Below, piece by piece: positions 50,911-58,861 of a stretch of 64,000 bases of DNA. Source of the DNA: JBDHBD01 sp039586095 (lineage in GTDB: Bacteria; Gemmatimonadota; Gemmatimonadetes; Palauibacterales; Palauibacteraceae). Position 1 is the first letter of the stretch, and each line of letters opens with the position of its first letter. The notes below the pieces were generated by a model. It saw only the letters and a list, made by a program, of their open reading frames with translations. It was not told where the DNA came from and did no database searches. The translations under genes and the position numbers were made by a program. The stretch lies in assembly GCA_039586095.1 (NCBI GenBank), contig JBDHLB010000034.1, forward strand, positions 5,715-69,714, in the 5' to 3' direction.

Positions 50911-51351
50911 TCAGACGATCTCGACGAGCTCGATCTCGAAGTTCAGGTCGCGGCCGGCCAGCGGATGATTCGCGTCCACGGTGAGGTTTCCGTCATCGAT
51001 CGCCACCACCTCGACCTCGACGACCTGACCGCTTTCGGTCCGCATGCTCAGCCTCTGACCGATGTGCGGCTCGAACCCTTCAGGAAGCACGCCAATCTCG
51101 ATCGGGATCAGCAGGTCCTCGCGGCGGTCCCCGTACGCCTCTTCCGCCGGGATCTGAGCGTTCACCTGATCGCCGGGGCTCAAACCGACTACGGCAGCTT
51201 CGAAGCCCGGGATCAGGGAACCGTCGCCGATCGTGAACTCCAGCGGGTCCCGCTCGCGGGAGGAATCGAAGACGGTCTCGTCCTCGAGCGTTCCGGTATA
51301 GTGGACTCGGACCGTGTCTCCGTGTTTTGCGCCTGGCACGTCGTTCTCCAT
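50911..51351 (-). CDS. slyD: FKBP-type peptidyl-prolyl isomerase (SlyD-like)
   Basis: Cytosolic folding helper of 146 residues. The FKBP domain opens VRVHYTGTLEDETVFDSS, with GDGSLIPGFEAAVVGLSPGD. The inserted IF flap follows (AEEAYGDRREDL to DANHPLAGRDLNFEIELVEI). Unlike Escherichia coli SlyD it has no His and Cys-rich metal-binding tail, so a nickel role is unlikely. It is divergent from the candidate structured RNA. Confidence 0.92.
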   Translation of the reverse strand: MENDVPGAKHGDTVRVHYTGTLEDETVFDSSRERDPLEFTIGDGSLIPGFEAAVVGLSPGDQVNAQIPAEEAYGDRREDLLIPIEIGVLPEGFEPHIGQRLSMRTESGQVVEVEVVAIDDGNLTVDANHPLAGRDLNFEIELVEIV

Positions 51352-51465
51352 CGTTCAGGTTGTCGAGTAGGCGGTTCCAGGTTGCCGCGAAACGCTCATC
51401 GCATGCAGTTTGTGGGCCGTGGTATGAGCGCCCGATCGATGAACCCTTTGAAAGGAGGTGATCCA

Positions 51466-51534
51466 GTGTCTGCAGGGAGTAGATCGAGGTCCGACTCGAC
51501 AAGGGCAAGCGATCGCCTCAACGCCGGGCTCTAG
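51466..51534 (+). CDS. Small 22-codon Ser/Arg-rich ORF with an extreme Shine-Dalgarno
   Basis: GTG at 51466 begins seven bases after AGGAGG. The wider sequence GAAAGGAGGTGATCCA matches the complement of the complete 16S 3' tail as known for most bacteria, far more than a normal ribosome binding site. The product reads VSAGSRSRSDSTRASDRLNAGL. Its central codons form one strand of the long stem P1, so translation and folding would compete. An ATG at 51439 is in frame, but its use would place the SD inside the coding region. The peptide may be a leader rather than a functional protein. Confidence 0.5.
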   Translation: MSAGSRSRSDSTRASDRLNAGL

Positions 51535-51625
51535 ATACCCCTTTCGGGGGTTGGCGTTGATGCTGTCGGACTGACCGATAGGAGCCCGCGAGGGCGTCGC
51601 GTCGAGTCGGATCCGAACGAACCCC

Positions 51626-51661
51626 AAAGCCGCGAGCTCCCGGAGCTCGCGGCTTTCTTTT
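51626..51661 (+). terminator. Intrinsic terminator of the structured RNA
   Basis: AAAGCCGCGAGCT (51626-51638) pairs perfectly with AGCTCGCGGCTTT (51644-51656) around a CCCGG loop and is followed by CTTTT. The 13-bp stem and U-tract point to the plus strand. On the minus strand only three Us follow. Confidence 0.85.
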
Positions 51662-51731
51662 GTCCGCACGCACGGGACGGCAGGACACGGATGGCCCGGA
51701 GAGACCGCGGCTCCACTGTGGGTACCCGAGC

Positions 51732-53009
51732 TCAGTGGATATGGCGGCTCTTCCGCCGCATGTAGTCCAGCAGCAGGTACTGGCCCAGGGTGTACGGGGT
51801 CGTGAAGTACGCCTTGCCCCGGCAGATGCTCGTCACCTTGCGTACGAAACCGACGAGCGCCGGATCCCGAGCGAGCATGAACGTATTGATCGGAATCCTT
51901 TCCCGGCGGCAGGCTGCCACCTCGCGAAACGCGTCCCGCAACACCTGCTGATCCAGACCCATCGAGTTCGTGTAGATCCGACCGTCGGGAAGGGTCATCG
52001 CGCTCGGCTTGCCATCCGTGATCATCACGATTTGCTGCATTTCCTTGCGCTCCGCGCGAAGCACGCGGCGAGCGACCCTCAAACCCTCACCGGTGTTCGT
52101 GTGGTACGGACCCACGCGAGCCCGGGCGAGCTCGGCAAGCGGGATCTCCTCGGCCGAGTCATGGAACAACACGCAGCGCAGCGTATCGCCGGGAAACTGG
52201 ACCCGGAGGAGATGGGACAGTGCGAGCGCGACTTTCTTCGCGGGAGTGAACCGGTCTTCGCCGTACAGTACCATCGAGTGACTGCAGTCCAGCATGAGCA
52301 CCGTCGCGCAGCTGGATCGCTTCGTCGACCGATGCACCATCAGGTCCTCGTAGCCGACGTCGAGTGGAAAGCGAAGCCCGGCGCGCACGATGGACCGCAG
52401 CAGCGTTCCCGGCGCATCGATGTTCAGCGTGTCGCCGAACCGGTAGGCGCGTGAGCTCCCTTCCACCTCGACCCCGGTAGACATCGCCCGGGTCTCGTGC
52501 ATCCCGGCTCCGGCCTCCCCGTGAGCACCGAGCAGATCGCGCAGGGCGGCATAGCTCAGGAAATCGAGACCTTTCCGAGTCAGCTCGAATTTCACGGAGC
52601 GAGCGGCCCGGTGGCCGACGCTCCCGGGACCCGTGAGCGGTGCCGGTGACGACTCGTCCTGCGACGCACCCTCGACCTGCAGGTAGCTTTCCTGCACGAG
52701 CGCCTCGATGATCTCGTCCAGAAGACCTGCTATGTCCTCCAGCGCCCGGGGATCTCCTTCGCCCCGCAGCGCCTCCATCATCTCCGGAGTCAGCTTGCCA
52801 CTTTCCATGAGCTGGCGGAGGATCGCATCGCGCAGGCCGTCCACACTGTCACGCTCGGAGCCGTCGGGGTCCTCGAACGGCGAGCCCCACCAGGAACCGC
52901 CCGCGAAGCCGCTGTTTAGCAGGAAGTCGGACAGCCTGTCGAGCAGTTCCTGGAGATTCAGGGCGTCGAGCAGACTCCCTCTGTACTGTTCGTACGTGAC
53001 GTAGCGCAT
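51732..53009 (-). CDS. von Willebrand factor A domain protein (MoxR-partner type)
   Basis: The protein has 425 residues from the ATG at 53009, which follows AGGAAGG. The longer frame upstream overlaps dapF and is spurious. The N-terminal 200 residues are helical. The VWA domain has the MIDAS motif DCSHSM (about residue 241), then a Thr position and TDGKP (about 330). This architecture normally pairs with a MoxR-type AAA ATPase in metal-centre or complex assembly; such an ATPase lies at 55026-56498, separated by dapF and mutY on the other strand. It is cytosolic, with no signal peptide. Confidence 0.85.
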   Translation of the reverse strand: MRYVTYEQYRGSLLDALNLQELLDRLSDFLLNSGFAGGSWWGSPFEDPDGSERDSVDGLRDAILRQLMESGKLTPEMMEALRGEGDPRALEDIAGLLDEIIEALVQESYLQVEGASQDESSPAPLTGPGSVGHRAARSVKFELTRKGLDFLSYAALRDLLGAHGEAGAGMHETRAMSTGVEVEGSSRAYRFGDTLNIDAPGTLLRSIVRAGLRFPLDVGYEDLMVHRSTKRSSCATVLMLDCSHSMVLYGEDRFTPAKKVALALSHLLRVQFPGDTLRCVLFHDSAEEIPLAELARARVGPYHTNTGEGLRVARRVLRAERKEMQQIVMITDGKPSAMTLPDGRIYTNSMGLDQQVLRDAFREVAACRRERIPINTFMLARDPALVGFVRKVTSICRGKAYFTTPYTLGQYLLLDYMRRKSRHIH

Positions 53010-53169
53010 CGCCTTCCTGGTGCCGTGCCGTCTGTCTCTGTACATCTGCGCGACGGCTTCCGTGCGGGCCGAGGCTGGTATGGGCCGGTCGATCCCTGCC
53101 GTGGTCGTATAATATGGGGGGAGGCACCGGACGTGCCGTGGCGCTCTCCACCTGAACGAGTGATCGCCA

Positions 53170-53979
53170 ATGAGTCGCTTCAGCAAATACAGCGGTGCGG
53201 GAAACGACTTCCTCATCCTGCGAGCCGAGGAAGTGGGTCTCGACGACGTGGGACAGCTGGCCCGCCGCATGTGCGCGCGATCCACGGGTGTCGGTGTGGA
53301 CGGGCTGATTCTGGTGCGCAGCCTGTCACCCGCTGCCGTCCGGGTTCGGTTCTTCAACCCCGACGGTTCCGAGTTCGGGACGTGCGGCAACGGATCCCGG
53401 TGCGCGGTCCGATACGCGGCCGACCGGGGCCTTGTCGAGGAGGACGAATTCACGCTGGTCACGGACGATGGAGAGGTCGGCGCGGCATTGCTCGAGCGTG
53501 CCGTGGCGCTCTATTACCGGCTGGACGCGCGCGTGGACCGCTCACTGAAGGTGAGTCTCGGGAACGAGCGTCGGAAAGGTTGGCTGATCCAGATCGGTAC
53601 GCCTCACTTCGTGATTCCTCTCGATACGCTGCCGGAGGGCGAGATCGAGTCGCTCTGTCGGTCGGTCCGGCACGAGCCGGAGCTCGGTCCGGCTGGCGCG
53701 AATGTCGACCTCGTGTCCCTGGCGGGCACCGACAGCGCCGTGATCCGCACCTTCGAGCGGGGCGTCGAGGCCGAGACGAGGGCATGTGGCAGCGGAGCGA
53801 TGGCTGCGCTGCTGGCGCTCCGTAAGGCGGGGCTGGCCGGCAGGTCGCTGTCTCTCGAGACGCGCAGCGGCGCAGTCCTGACTGTCGAGCTGCTGGACGA
53901 CGAGGAGGGCCGGGTCATCCGCCTCTCGGGCCCTGCAGATCACATCTTCGACGGCGTGTTTCCAGACCGAACCGGGTGA
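53170..53979 (+). CDS. dapF: Diaminopimelate epimerase
   Basis: Converts LL- to meso-diaminopimelate for lysine and peptidoglycan synthesis. It has 269 residues. The two catalytic cysteines are Cys72 (GTCGNGSR) and Cys206 (RACGSGAM). Other landmarks are KYSGAGNDF at the N-terminus and GTPHFVI. It overlaps the mutY start by four bases (GTGA), so the two are co-translated. It is divergent from the VWA gene, with a 160-base gap. Confidence 0.95.
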   Translation: MSRFSKYSGAGNDFLILRAEEVGLDDVGQLARRMCARSTGVGVDGLILVRSLSPAAVRVRFFNPDGSEFGTCGNGSRCAVRYAADRGLVEEDEFTLVTDDGEVGAALLERAVALYYRLDARVDRSLKVSLGNERRKGWLIQIGTPHFVIPLDTLPEGEIESLCRSVRHEPELGPAGANVDLVSLAGTDSAVIRTFERGVEAETRACGSGAMAALLALRKAGLAGRSLSLETRSGAVLTVELLDDEEGRVIRLSGPADHIFDGVFPDRTG

Positions 53980-55025
53980 CTTCTCGAGCCTTGCTGCGGT
54001 GGTTTCGTAGCCGACAGCGCGATGTCCCCTGGCGTGGCGCCACCGACCCCTACCGCATCTGGGTCGCCGAGGTCATGGCGCAGCAGACGCGCATGGAGAC
54101 GGTGCGTGGCTACTACGAGCGTTTTCTGAGCCGTTTCCCGGATGTTCATTCGCTCGCCGCCTCGAACCTGGACGACGTGCTGAAGTGTTGGGAAGGGCTC
54201 GGGTACTATGCCCGCGCTCGCAACCTTCACCGGGCGGCGCGTCGGCTGGTGACCGATCATGCCGGGGAGTTCCCGGCCGACCCGAGCGCGCTCCGAGCCC
54301 TGCCGGGTATCGGCGCCTACACGGCGGGGGCGATCGCGAGCATCGCGTTCGGTCTCCCCGAGCCCGCCGTGGACGGAAACGCGCGCCGCGTGCTGTCGAG
54401 GTTGTTCGACATCGAGCGCCCGACCTCCGCGAGCCTCGAGGACGTCGCACGGGGTCTTCTGTCTGAAGAGCCACAGCGAGCCGCCGAGATCAATCAGGCC
54501 CTCATGGACCTGGGTGGAGCGGTTTGCACGCCCAGGAATCCCGACTGCTCGGCCTGTCCGGTTTCCGGTTCGTGCGCGGCGCTCGCGCACGGCACGGTCG
54601 ACCAACGGCCGCCCCGCCGACAACGAGGCCCCATACCCCACCACGAGGTCGCGGTCGGGGTCGTGCAGCGGAACGGACGAGTGCTGATCGCCCGTCGGCC
54701 GGAAGAGGGGCTGTTGGGGGGTTTGTGGGAGTTCCCCGGTGGCAAGATCGAGCCCGACGAGACCCGCGCGGAGGCGATGGTGCGCGAGCTGCGAGAGGAG
54801 ATGGCGATCGTGGTGGCGGCGGGTAAGCTGATCGAGCGGGTCGAGCACGCTTACAGCCACTTCCGTATCACGCTGTACGCGTTCGACGCCCGTCTGCTGC
54901 GCGGTACGCCGCGTCCGCGCCATGCGACGGCCTGGACGTGGGCGACGCTCGCCGAGCTGTCGGAGTACGCGTTTCCGGCCGCGAACCAGCGCGTTCTGGA
55001 TGCCGTGCGAGCGAACCGGGTCTAG
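53976..55025 (+). CDS. mutY: A/G-specific adenine glycosylase with an intact C-terminal Nudix box
   Basis: Removes adenine opposite 8-oxoguanine. It has 349 residues from GTG 53976. The glycosylase domain has Glu32 (VAEVMAQQT), the helix-hairpin-helix LPGIGAYTAGAI, and catalytic Asp133 (AVDGNARR). The [4Fe-4S] cluster is Cys184, Cys191, Cys194 and Cys200, with spacing C-x6-C-x2-C-x5-C. The C-terminal domain (about 222-345) is Nudix-like, and its box at about 256-277 reads GGKIEPDETRAEAMVRELREEM, a near-complete GX5EX7REUXEE set. Most MutY C-domains have lost these residues. The stop abuts the convergent MoxR-like gene. Confidence 0.93.
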   Translation: MTSRALLRWFRSRQRDVPWRGATDPYRIWVAEVMAQQTRMETVRGYYERFLSRFPDVHSLAASNLDDVLKCWEGLGYYARARNLHRAARRLVTDHAGEFPADPSALRALPGIGAYTAGAIASIAFGLPEPAVDGNARRVLSRLFDIERPTSASLEDVARGLLSEEPQRAAEINQALMDLGGAVCTPRNPDCSACPVSGSCAALAHGTVDQRPPRRQRGPIPHHEVAVGVVQRNGRVLIARRPEEGLLGGLWEFPGGKIEPDETRAEAMVRELREEMAIVVAAGKLIERVEHAYSHFRITLYAFDARLLRGTPRPRHATAWTWATLAELSEYAFPAANQRVLDAVRANRV

Positions 55026-56498
55026 TCAGACGGCCAGACCGCCCGACAGCAGGGGTCCACCACCGGGCCCGCCCCGGCGTCCGGGCCGACGACGCATGTA
55101 ACCGCCCGCCTCCGTTCGGCTGGTTCTCTGCTTGGCGTGCAAACCTTCCAGCACCAGCTCACACCCAGCCACGCGTTCGCCGACCGAGCTCGAGTCGGCC
55201 ACCCCGGCGGCGTCTACGAGTGAAAGCAGGCCCGAGACGGTGCCGAAGCCCTCCAGGAGTGCGGCTTCCCTGGCACCCTCCGAGATCTGGAGCGCGCCGC
55301 CCGTGTCGAAGTACTCGACGACGGGCTGCGCGTCCTCCTCGTCGAAATGCTCGTCGAACGTGTGCGCGCTCGCAGCGGCGATCAGATCGCGGGCCACACG
55401 ATCCGATCCCTGTAGCTCTCCTTCGTATTCGAGCTCGAGCTTTCCGGTGATAGACGTGAGCGCGGCGTAGACGTCCGCTATCCGAACGGTGGACTCCGCT
55501 TCGCCGTTTCGCAGCGCGCGCTGCTCCGCGTTCGACACCGCATTCTCCATCACCGTAATCGGCATGCGCTGGCTCACGCCCGAACGCTGATCGACACGGT
55601 TGTCTTCGCGAGCCGCGAACGCGATCCGCTCCACCAGCTCCGCGATGAAGCCGGGTTGCCGCACCTCGACGTCCCTGTCCAGGCTCGTTTCCTGGCGGGT
55701 GATCGCCACCGCTTCGGTCACCCGGCGCGGATAATGGGTGGCGATCTCGGACCCGATCCTGTCCTTGAGGGGACTGATGATCTTGCCGCGAGCCGTGTAA
55801 TCCTCCGGGTTCGCCGAGAAGACGAGCAGCACGTCCAGCGGCAAGCGAACCGGATACCCTTTGATCTGTACGTCGCCTTCCTGCATCACGTTGAACAGGG
55901 CGACCTGGATCTTGCCGGCCAGATCGGGAAGCTCGTTCATGGCAAAGATCCCGCGATTGGCGCGTGGGAGAAGGCCGTAGTGGATCGTGAGCTCGTCGGA
56001 GAGCAGGTGGCCCCCACGAGCCGCCTTGATCGGATCGAGGTCCCCGATGATGTCCGCGATCGTTACGTCGGGCGTCGCCAGCTTCTCGACGTAGCGACTG
56101 TCACGGTCGATCCACGCGATCGGCGTGTCGTCTCCCTGCCGCTCCAAGAGCTCACGGGCGCTCTTGCTGATCGGGTGGAAGGGGTCGTCGTTCACCTCGG
56201 AGCCCGCCACGACGGGAACGGCGTCATCCAACAGCTCGGGCAGAGCTCTCAGAATTCGGCTCTTGGCCTGCCCGCGCAGTCCGAGCAGGATGAAGTTGTG
56301 GCGTGAGAGAATGGCGTTCACGATCCCGGGAATCACGCTTTCTTCGTAACCCACCACGCCGGGGAACAACACGTCCCCGCCTCGCAGGCGGCGAATCACG
56401 TTCTCGCGCAACTCTTCCTTGACGGATCGCGGGCGGTATCCCGCGGCTTTCAATTCGCCGAGCGTGGCGGGTCGGGTCGCTGTTTCCGAGATCGACAT
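55026..56498 (-). CDS. MoxR/magnesium-chelatase-type AAA+ ATPase
   Basis: The protein has 490 residues. The P-loop is in FILLGLRGQAKSRIL, where the usual GxGK(T/S) is replaced by GQAKS. A Walker B-like acidic segment GIFAMNELPDLAGKIQ and sensor FSANPED follow, with a long C-terminal helical region and a Gly and Arg-rich tail. It belongs to the AAA+ group that works with VWA proteins to assemble or activate enzymes; the VWA partner at 51732-53009 is on the same strand. It is the last gene of a tight four-gene set (Yip1-like, Nudix, MBL, this). Confidence 0.86.
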   Translation of the reverse strand: MSISETATRPATLGELKAAGYRPRSVKEELRENVIRRLRGGDVLFPGVVGYEESVIPGIVNAILSRHNFILLGLRGQAKSRILRALPELLDDAVPVVAGSEVNDDPFHPISKSARELLERQGDDTPIAWIDRDSRYVEKLATPDVTIADIIGDLDPIKAARGGHLLSDELTIHYGLLPRANRGIFAMNELPDLAGKIQVALFNVMQEGDVQIKGYPVRLPLDVLLVFSANPEDYTARGKIISPLKDRIGSEIATHYPRRVTEAVAITRQETSLDRDVEVRQPGFIAELVERIAFAAREDNRVDQRSGVSQRMPITVMENAVSNAEQRALRNGEAESTVRIADVYAALTSITGKLELEYEGELQGSDRVARDLIAAASAHTFDEHFDEEDAQPVVEYFDTGGALQISEGAREAALLEGFGTVSGLLSLVDAAGVADSSSVGERVAGCELVLEGLHAKQRTSRTEAGGYMRRRPGRRGGPGGGPLLSGGLAV

Positions 56499-56507
56499 AG
56501 CAGATCT

Positions 56508-57305
56508 CTACTGCCTGTCGGCCGCTCCCGTTCCCTCTGGGAGAGAGTGCCCGCGCTCTCGCAGGTGTTCGAGGTGGGCAAGAACCGAGAGTTCTGCGGC
56601 GTGGATCACGCCAGACGGTATGTCGCCGTAGACCTCTTCCCGTATTTCTCCGGGAGATCGGGCGCCGGCGGCGATCGCATCCAGAATCTGGCGTTCGCGT
56701 TCCAGACGGTGCGTCCGATACTCCTCGAGCTTGGCCACCGCGTCGGCGACCCTGTCGCCGTGCCCCGGGAGGATGGCCGTGGGTCGGAGCGCCGCGAGCC
56801 GCGCAAGGCTCACCAGATACGCGCCCACATGGCCGTCCGGGTGCAGCACCACGCTGCTGCCACGGCCAAGCACCAGATCCCCTGTGAAGAGGGCGCGAGA
56901 CGGCGTCCACAGGAAGCACAGGTGATCGGACGCGTGGCCTGGCGTCTCCAACGCTTCCAGTTGGCTGCCGCCGCCATCGACCGGGATGACGTCGCCATCC
57001 TTTAGTTCCCGTCCCGCTGTCCCGAGTCGACGCAGGGTCTCGGCCGATCCGGCGAGGGGTGCCCTCAGGACCTCGGCCGCACGTGCCGCCAGGGCCGCGT
57101 GGTCCGCGTGTGAGTGCGTGACGCATACGGCTTCCACCGTCCGATCTCCGAGCAGGCCGGACAGACGTTCGAGATGGACCGGATCGTCCGGACCGGGATC
57201 GATCACGACGGGTCGTGAGCGGCCGACCACGTACGTCCGCGTCCCGTCGAGGGTCAACGGGCCCGGGTTGTCGGCCTTCAGGGTCTGGAGATCGGGCGGG
57301 GTCAC
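56508..57305 (-). CDS. MBL-fold hydrolase (LACTB2-like)
   Basis: The protein has 265 residues. The GTG at 57305 follows the upstream Nudix stop by four bases. The metallo-beta-lactamase motif HSHADH is in VCVTHSHADHAAL. Further metal ligands lie in TPGHASDH (His), LFTGDLVLG (Asp) and LPGHGD (His). The C-terminal winged-helix-like region (about 200-265) resembles that of LACTB2-type nucleases. Such enzymes cut RNA or hydrolyse thioesters; the substrate is not shown. It is encoded with a Nudix enzyme. Confidence 0.88.
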   Translation of the reverse strand: MTPPDLQTLKADNPGPLTLDGTRTYVVGRSRPVVIDPGPDDPVHLERLSGLLGDRTVEAVCVTHSHADHAALAARAAEVLRAPLAGSAETLRRLGTAGRELKDGDVIPVDGGGSQLEALETPGHASDHLCFLWTPSRALFTGDLVLGRGSSVVLHPDGHVGAYLVSLARLAALRPTAILPGHGDRVADAVAKLEEYRTHRLERERQILDAIAAGARSPGEIREEVYGDIPSGVIHAAELSVLAHLEHLRERGHSLPEGTGAADRQ

Positions 57306-57309
57306 GGCG

Positions 57310-58116
57310 TCATTCGGCCGTATCGTATTCCGGGTCCCCCGGCATGACCGGCCAGATCTTGTCACCGCGGATGAGCAGGCGCGCGTGGATCGGCTCGACG
57401 TCTCGATCCGACAGCTCCTCGATGGCCTCCTCCAGCGTCCGGAACCCGGCCAGCTCCTCCAGCGTCTTCAGGGTCGGAAACAGCATCCGCAGCGCCCCTT
57501 CGTGAAACCGCTCCAGGGCGTGTTGCGGAGAGATCCACAGAAAGCCCGTGTGCTCGCGGGTCAATTCGGGATCGCTCTCGGACCGCGTCTGGACCGTGAG
57601 GAAGAAGCGTGTGTCGTAGCGCCGCGAAAGCCGGGCCGGCGTGATCCAGCGCGCGAAATAGTGGGCGTCCAGCGTGGTAAAGCCGACCTCTAGCTGCGCC
57701 ACCAGGCTGGCGAAATCGATTCGGTCCGCCAGAAGCCCCGCTCGCGCCTCGCGCAGCCGGGCCGGTTCCACCGACGTGTCCGCCGGCAAGATGCCGGTCT
57801 CTTCGAACAGCTCCCGGAGGGCCGCCGTCAGGGCCGCGGGTTCCGCCGTCCCCGCAGGAAGGACGGGGAGAAGACGAGGGTCTGCGTCCGCCGGATCGAT
57901 TACGCCTCCGGGAAACACGTAGGCGCCTGCCGCGAAACGAGAGGTGTCGGGTCGTCGCAGCAGCAGCACCTCGTACGGGTTCCCGGCGCTCGCGTGGGCG
58001 AGCACGATGGTCGCCGCCGGTCGAGGCTCGACCGGCGGTTCGCCGGGCGCGATGTGGCCTCTGGAGAATTCGTCGCGCTCGACACGCTCGAGCGGACTCA
58101 ATTCACGATCCGTCAT
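57310..58116 (-). CDS. Nudix hydrolase (NUDT19-like)
   Basis: The protein has 268 residues. The Nudix box is split by an insertion: FPGGVIDPAD, then AALRELFEETGIL. The second part carries REL-EET. The long insertion between the glycine and the acidic helix is typical of the CoA-diphosphatase-like NUDT7/NUDT19 group. Sequence upstream of the box includes LLLRRPDTSRF. The ATG overlaps the upstream Yip1-like stop by four bases. Confidence 0.86.
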   Translation of the reverse strand: MTDRELSPLERVERDEFSRGHIAPGEPPVEPRPAATIVLAHASAGNPYEVLLLRRPDTSRFAAGAYVFPGGVIDPADADPRLLPVLPAGTAEPAALTAALRELFEETGILPADTSVEPARLREARAGLLADRIDFASLVAQLEVGFTTLDAHYFARWITPARLSRRYDTRFFLTVQTRSESDPELTREHTGFLWISPQHALERFHEGALRMLFPTLKTLEELAGFRTLEEAIEELSDRDVEPIHARLLIRGDKIWPVMPGDPEYDTAE

Positions 58117-58835
58117 TCGATCAGACTGATGCCCAGGGTCGCCACGAAGAGAAAGAGGACAAACCCCACCATGAACCCGGCGATCAGCAGCGGCAGCAGC
58201 ACGATCGCCACTCCGCGGCCCGTCGATGTCCTGTGTGCCTCACGGATCCCCACAATGGTCAGCACCAGGCCCCACACCCCACCGACCAGGGCTCCGAGGA
58301 AGGGAACGACGGCGAACAGGGTCGGTCCCACCGAATAGCACAAGACCCGCAGGGTCGCGCCGAGCGGCTGTCGATCGGGCGCGAGCATCAGCACGAACAG
58401 ATGCACCACGAGGGACGACACGAAGAGCGCACCCAGACCCACGAACGGGCTCAGAAAGAACCCCAGAAGGGCCGACGATTCGGACCACACGGCCTCTTCG
58501 TACAGACCGGCGAGCGGGTACCTCGCCGCGACACCCAGGCTCTCCCACCAGAAGTCGAAGAACGCGCTGAGTACAGTGATGATCAGGAAGTAGAGAAGCG
58601 GGCGAGCGAGCGGTGCTCGGTACGGCAGCCGGCTGAAGAAGGTCGCCGGATCGAACAGGCTTTGTAGCCACGTCGCGAACAGGTTGGCCGGGAACCGGGC
58701 CTGTGGGTCTTCCCAGGCCGGTGCATCGCCGGGGGAAGGGTCGTCCGAGGCGGCCTCCGTCGCGAGCGCGGTCCCACACAGCGGACAGACGGTCCCCCTT
58801 CCCGATTCGAATCCGCAGTGTGGACAGAGTGGCAT
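58113..58835 (-). CDS. Zinc-ribbon plus Yip1-like membrane protein
   Basis: The protein has 240 residues. The N-terminal zinc ribbon CPHCGFESGRGTVCPLCG is followed by a short linker. A segment with FFSRLPYRAPLARPLLYFLIITVLSAFF and five hydrophobic helices follows, the pattern of bacterial YIP1-family proteins. No enzymatic motif is seen. It may be a membrane adaptor for the co-transcribed Nudix, MBL and MoxR-like genes, but that is inferred from position. Confidence 0.78.
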   Translation of the reverse strand: MPLCPHCGFESGRGTVCPLCGTALATEAASDDPSPGDAPAWEDPQARFPANLFATWLQSLFDPATFFSRLPYRAPLARPLLYFLIITVLSAFFDFWWESLGVAARYPLAGLYEEAVWSESSALLGFFLSPFVGLGALFVSSLVVHLFVLMLAPDRQPLGATLRVLCYSVGPTLFAVVPFLGALVGGVWGLVLTIVGIREAHRTSTGRGVAIVLLPLLIAGFMVGFVLFLFVATLGISLIE

Positions 58836-58861
58836 GGATCCAACCTACCGCGCCGGCGACC

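Larger units (their letters stand above)
51420..51661 (+). ncRNA. Candidate structured RNA with a full-length anti-SD complement and a terminator
   Basis: This region lies between slyD and the VWA gene. Elements in order: a possible extended -10 (TGG-TATGAG, 51420-51428), GAAAGGAGGTGATCCA (51450-51465), a 22-codon ORF, and nested stems. Stem P1 pairs 51488-51500 with 51601-51613 (13 bp, one G-U). P2 pairs 51518-51525 with 51553-51560. P3 pairs 51537-51541 with 51547-51551. P4 pairs 51563-51569 with 51575-51581. P5 is GCCC-GCGA-GGGC at 51584-51595 with a GNRA loop. A strong terminator follows. The fold is drawn by eye; no known RNA family is recognised. Confidence 0.55.

Noticed and set aside
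51450..51465. Possible fragment of a 16S rRNA gene on the minus strand
   Set aside because: Only 16 bases match the complement of the 16S 3' end, and the sequence diverges immediately on both sides. It is better read as a ribosome binding site.
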